Source of the DNA: Campylobacter sp. UBA1713
GTDB lineage: Bacteria > Campylobacterota > Campylobacteria > Campylobacterales > Campylobacteraceae
DNA length: 7,987 bases
NCBI GenBank assembly: GCA_002317305.1
Contig: DCIZ01000141.1
Coordinates: forward strand, 408 to 8,394
Direction: 5' to 3'
Part shown: positions 6,172-7,987 of the stretch, piece after piece
Position numbering within the stretch: the first letter of the stretch is position 1
How the letters are laid out: the number at the start of each line of letters is the position of its first letter
Notes under the pieces: model-generated
What the model was told of the DNA's origin: nothing
The model's input: the letters and a program-made list of their open reading frames with translations, nothing else
Databases searched by the model: none
Position numbers and translations under genes: made by a program

Positions 6172-6213
6172 GATATTTGAAAATTTATTTTAACAAAAAT
6201 TTAACAAAAGGAG
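6172..6213 (+). promoter_or_regulatory. Leader of the cyclase-fic operon: possible -10, TTTAACAAAA direct repeat and strong ribosome binding site
   Basis: GATATT (6172-6177), after a T-rich run, is a weak -10 candidate. TTTAACAAAA occurs twice, at 6189-6198 and 6200-6209, exactly 11 bp apart (about one helical turn), which could bind a regulator. AAGGAG (6208-6213), 6 nt before the ATG, is the strongest ribosome binding site in the window. The promoter part is tentative. Confidence 0.35.
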
Positions 6214-6219
6214 TTAAAG

Positions 6220-6960
6220 ATGAATTTGTGGAACACTTTAAACGAACTAAACGAAAAGTGCGAGTGGGTCGAACTCTCAAACGTGGTGAGCGAAAGCACG
6301 CCTCACTGGTCTGGCTTTGGCGACTTAAAGCAGCGAATGGTCTATGACTTTAAAAACGACGGTTTTCGCGCCATCGAATACACGCTAGTCGGGCAGTATG
6401 GCACGCACGTAGACGCGCCGATTCACTTTTGTGAAGGGCTAGAGACGCTGGACGTCTTTACGCCAAAAGATTTTGCAAAGCCGCTTTGTGTCATAAAAAA
6501 ACTAGACGAGTGCAAAGCAAATCACGACTATGAGCTAAGCAAGGCTGACATTTTGGCGTGGGAGGCAAAAAACGGCAAGATTCCGCCAAATGCGTTTGTG
6601 GCGTTTTGTAGCGGTTGGAGCGAGCGGACGACTAGCAGCGAGATGGACAACTGCGATGAGGCGGGGGTAAAACACTACCCGGGCTGGTCTTTGGAGGCGC
6701 TGAAATTTCTAGTCGAGGAGCGAAATGTGGGGGCAGTCGGGCACGAGACGAGCGACACAGATAGCGCAGTCGGGGCGATGGCAAGCGGTTTTGCGTGCGA
6801 GACTTACATACTTAGCACGGGGCGTTACCAGATAGAGCTTTTGAAAAATTTGAAAAATCTGCCTGAAACGGGTGCGGTGATCTTTAGCACATTTTTAAAG
6901 ATAGCTGGCGGCACGGGCTTTCCTGCTAGGTGTTTTGCTTTGGTGGAAAAAGGCGAGTAA
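6220..6960 (+). CDS. Cyclase-family metal-dependent hydrolase (kynurenine formamidase-like)
   Basis: A 246-aa soluble protein of the cyclase family, which includes kynurenine formamidase and isatin hydrolase: metal-dependent enzymes that hydrolyse amide-type bonds. The signature HxGTHxDxPxH appears as QYGTHVDAPIH (59-69), keeping His63, Asp65 and His69, but the first His, a metal ligand in kynurenine formamidase, is Gln59. A second metal-site region is GHETSDTD (174-181; His175, Glu176). No signal peptide or membrane segment is visible. The start is fixed by AAGGAG 6 nt upstream. The gene is in an operon with fic, 9 bp downstream. The substrate is unknown, and nothing else here suggests tryptophan breakdown, so kynurenine formamidase activity should not be assumed. 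Confidence 0.85.
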   Translation: MNLWNTLNELNEKCEWVELSNVVSESTPHWSGFGDLKQRMVYDFKNDGFRAIEYTLVGQYGTHVDAPIHFCEGLETLDVFTPKDFAKPLCVIKKLDECKANHDYELSKADILAWEAKNGKIPPNAFVAFCSGWSERTTSSEMDNCDEAGVKHYPGWSLEALKFLVEERNVGAVGHETSDTDSAVGAMASGFACETYILSTGRYQIELLKNLKNLPETGAVIFSTFLKIAGGTGFPARCFALVEKGE

Positions 6961-6969
6961 AGGAGCTAG

Positions 6970-7656
6970 ATGTTACCAAAACTGAGTGATATACCGCTAG
7001 TTGAACGCAACAGGCTTTTTTCGTATTTGCGGACAGCCATAACGCACCACAGCAACAGAATCGAGGGCACTACGCTAGACTACGGCGAGACCGAGCAACT
7101 GCTAGAAAGAGGCATCACGGCGCCAAACAAACCACTAAGCGAACAGCTCATCATCAAAGGTTTTGCTGACTGCTATGACGAGGTAGTTAGAAGCGGTTTT
7201 GCAAAACGTGCGATAGATGCAAATTTTGTAAAAGAGCTACACGCGCTTATGTTTGACTACGCACTAAAAGTGTGCCCAGAGAAGATCGAAAGACCAGTCG
7301 GGGCTTACAGAACGGTCGAAAAACGCATCAAAAACACAGATGTAAAGCTAGTTTTGCCACATCTAATAAAGAGCAGTTTGGAAAATTTACTCTACCAAAA
7401 AGAGCCAGAAACGGTGTTTGAGATGGCACGTTTTCACATTGAGTTTGAAAAAATTCACCCGTTTAGCGATGGCAATGGCAGAGTCGGCAGGCTACTCATG
7501 GCGATGCAGTTTATAAAAAACGACCTTGTCCCGCCGCTAATAGAGTATGAATTTAGAAAAGAGTATTTGGATTCGATGTTTGATGCAGATAGGTTGAGTG
7601 AATTTTTGGAATTTTCGCAACAAGAGAGCTATAAAATTCTAAACGCTGAATTTTAA
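6970..7656 (+). CDS. Fic family protein (probable AMP-transferase, class II autoinhibited)
   Basis: A 228-aa protein with the Fic motif HPFSDGNGRVGR at 163-174, matching HPFx(D/E)GN(G/K)RxxR exactly. His163 is the catalytic base, Asp167 the metal-binding acid and the Gly/Arg residues form the anion hole. Proteins with an intact motif usually transfer AMP to a hydroxyl group on a target protein. Near the N-terminus, SNRIEG (28-33) fits the inhibitory motif (S/T)xxxE(G/N). Its Glu32 would fold back on the active site, as in class II Fic proteins, so no separate antitoxin is expected and none is seen. There is no C-terminal winged-helix extension. AGGAG lies 4 nt before the ATG, and the gene starts 9 bp after the cyclase stop, so the two are probably co-transcribed. 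The target is unknown. Confidence 0.92.
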   Translation: MLPKLSDIPLVERNRLFSYLRTAITHHSNRIEGTTLDYGETEQLLERGITAPNKPLSEQLIIKGFADCYDEVVRSGFAKRAIDANFVKELHALMFDYALKVCPEKIERPVGAYRTVEKRIKNTDVKLVLPHLIKSSLENLLYQKEPETVFEMARFHIEFEKIHPFSDGNGRVGRLLMAMQFIKNDLVPPLIEYEFRKEYLDSMFDADRLSEFLEFSQQESYKILNAEF

Positions 7657-7675
7657 ATTTTCTAGAATCGACAAA

Positions 7676-7732
7676 CGTTCAGAAAGCGGAGTGCGGAAAA
7701 CGGAAAACGGAATTTGTGAAAATTTGCTTTTT
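7676..7732. repeat. 57-bp direct repeat, right copy (after fic)
   Basis: Partner of 6019-6075, in the same orientation with two mismatches. It starts 20 bp after the fic stop codon. Confidence 0.9.
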
Positions 7733-7764
7733 AGTGAATTTTAAGATTCTACTCCATTAAATTC

Positions 7765-7797
7765 CAGGGGATTCTTCGCACGCTTGCGAATGACGGC
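7765..7797 (-). repeat. Element A, copy A10 (short form)
   Basis: Only 33 bp long. On the - strand CGCA pairs with TGCG around AGCG, enclosed by ATT/AAT. The GG/CC and GA/GA steps are missing, but a hairpin remains. Confidence 0.8.
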
Positions 7798-7843
7798 TTC
7801 GCATTGCTTTTTTGCGAATTTGACTTTTTACTCACTCAAAAGA

Positions 7844-7888
7844 CGGGGGATTCTTCGGTCGGCTTTGCCTCCCTTGCGAATGACGGCG
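7844..7888 (-). repeat. Element A, copy A11
   Basis: On the - strand: ATTC/GAAT arms, GG/CC, GA/GA and GGC/GCC around an AAA loop. The core is identical to A5; the left outer region is GCAA. It is a tandem partner of A10 in the same orientation. Confidence 0.9.
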
Positions 7889-7940
7889 TTCTGTTTTTGC
7901 TTTTTTGATAATCACAAAATCCGCTCTCCGCACTCCGAAC

Positions 7941-7987
7941 GGGGTCGCAGGGGCAACGCCCCCGCCCGCCCGTCCCGCCGCCGTTTT
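7941..7987 (+). repeat. GC-rich composite repeat element, copy 3 (cut by window end)
   Basis: Begins GGGGTCGCAGGGGC like copy 2, with GGGGC (7950-7954) pairing with GCCCC (7958-7962) around AAC. It continues CGCCCGCCCGTCCCGCCGCC, where the left arm of the large hairpin of copy 1 would start. The rest lies outside the window. It is inverted relative to copy 1. Confidence 0.7.

Larger units (their letters stand above)
5793..6219. repeat. 427-bp repeat-filled spacer between metY and the cyclase gene
   Basis: No gene is visible. Directly after the metY stop come tandem CGGAGAA units (5793-5811) and GATTCTGCGATTCTCG, then A7, a degenerate C block (about 5905-5936), a B block (5937-5975), A8, an inverted B block (6028-6059), an AAAATTTGCTTTTTTGCG stretch, A9 and a TTCGCATTTGCGATTTTTTG tail. 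The last 40 bp before the cyclase gene are unique and A/T-rich. Confidence 0.85.
7657..7987. repeat. 331-bp repeat-filled region after fic
   Basis: No gene is visible. It contains the right copy of the 57-bp direct repeat, a C-like block (TTTTTAGTGAATTTTAAGATTCTACTCC split over 7727-7755), A10, a linker with TTTTTTGCGAATTTGAC, A11, a T-rich stretch with GATAAT (7907-7912, promoter-like but possibly repeat-derived), a short B block (7921-7940) and the truncated third GC-rich element running off the window. Confidence 0.85.

Noticed and set aside
5857..6180. 107-codon frame before the cyclase gene
   Set aside because: It is a translation through A7, the B-A-B' unit and A9, with no ribosome binding site.
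6970..7656. Fic toxin with a separate antitoxin gene (class I pair)
   Set aside because: The inhibitory motif SNRIEG is inside the Fic protein itself, and the neighbour upstream is a cyclase-family enzyme, not a small antitoxin.
7907..7912. GATAAT after a T-rich run as a promoter for a gene beyond the window
   Set aside because: A similar T-rich, GATA-containing tail follows another element A copy (6165-6177), so it may simply be part of the repeat, and no downstream gene is visible.
2464..7987. CRISPR array
   Set aside because: The repeats are irregularly spaced, occur in both orientations, vary in sequence and have no uniform spacers; no cas gene is present.
38..7987. The window as a composite transposon bounded by inverted GC-rich elements
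   Set aside because: The matching ends are short, a third copy lies inside, no transposase is present, and the window edges are arbitrary.

Overview
The window looks like chromosomal DNA from a Campylobacter-type epsilonproteobacterium. This rests on protein resemblance, the abundance of AAATTT-rich words in genes and spacers, A/T-rich leaders and AAGG-type ribosome binding sites. The moderate GC of the genes would suit the oral group (gracilis, showae, rectus, curvus), but the species cannot be fixed from the sequence alone.

Five genes, all on the + strand, are supported. In order they are metE (cobalamin-independent methionine synthase, 238-2463), a divergent MetF-like protein (3151-4101), metY (O-acetylhomoserine sulfhydrylase, 4512-5792), a cyclase/kynurenine-formamidase-family metal hydrolase (6220-6960) and a compact class II Fic protein (6970-7656). 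The first three form a methionine module. MetY makes homocysteine from O-acetylhomoserine and sulfide, MetE methylates it with 5-methyltetrahydrofolate, and a MetF-type enzyme would supply that methyl donor. The MetF-like protein here lacks two residues that are important in canonical MetF, so its role in the module is uncertain. The last two genes are 9 bp apart and form an operon.

About a quarter of the window (roughly 2.1 kb) is non-coding, which is high for this group. All four spacers after metE, except the 9 bp between the cyclase and fic, are packed with interspersed repeats. I count 11 copies of a short element (called A here) in both orientations. Read from its GCCGTCATTC end, it folds into a hairpin with paired GA/GA internal mismatches, compensatory stem changes and small purine-rich loops. 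Element A sits in longer units with a GGAGTGCGGAAAACGG-type block (B) and an AAATTC...GAATTT block (C). Three copies of a separate GC-rich composite element also occur: one near each end of the window in opposite orientation, and one after metE. Two of them carry a terminator-like A/T hairpin.

No transposase, CRISPR array, tRNA or rRNA was seen. The repeat family is the most interesting content. The best single-site observations are a perfect 18-bp palindrome just upstream of metE and the altered active site of the MetF-like protein.
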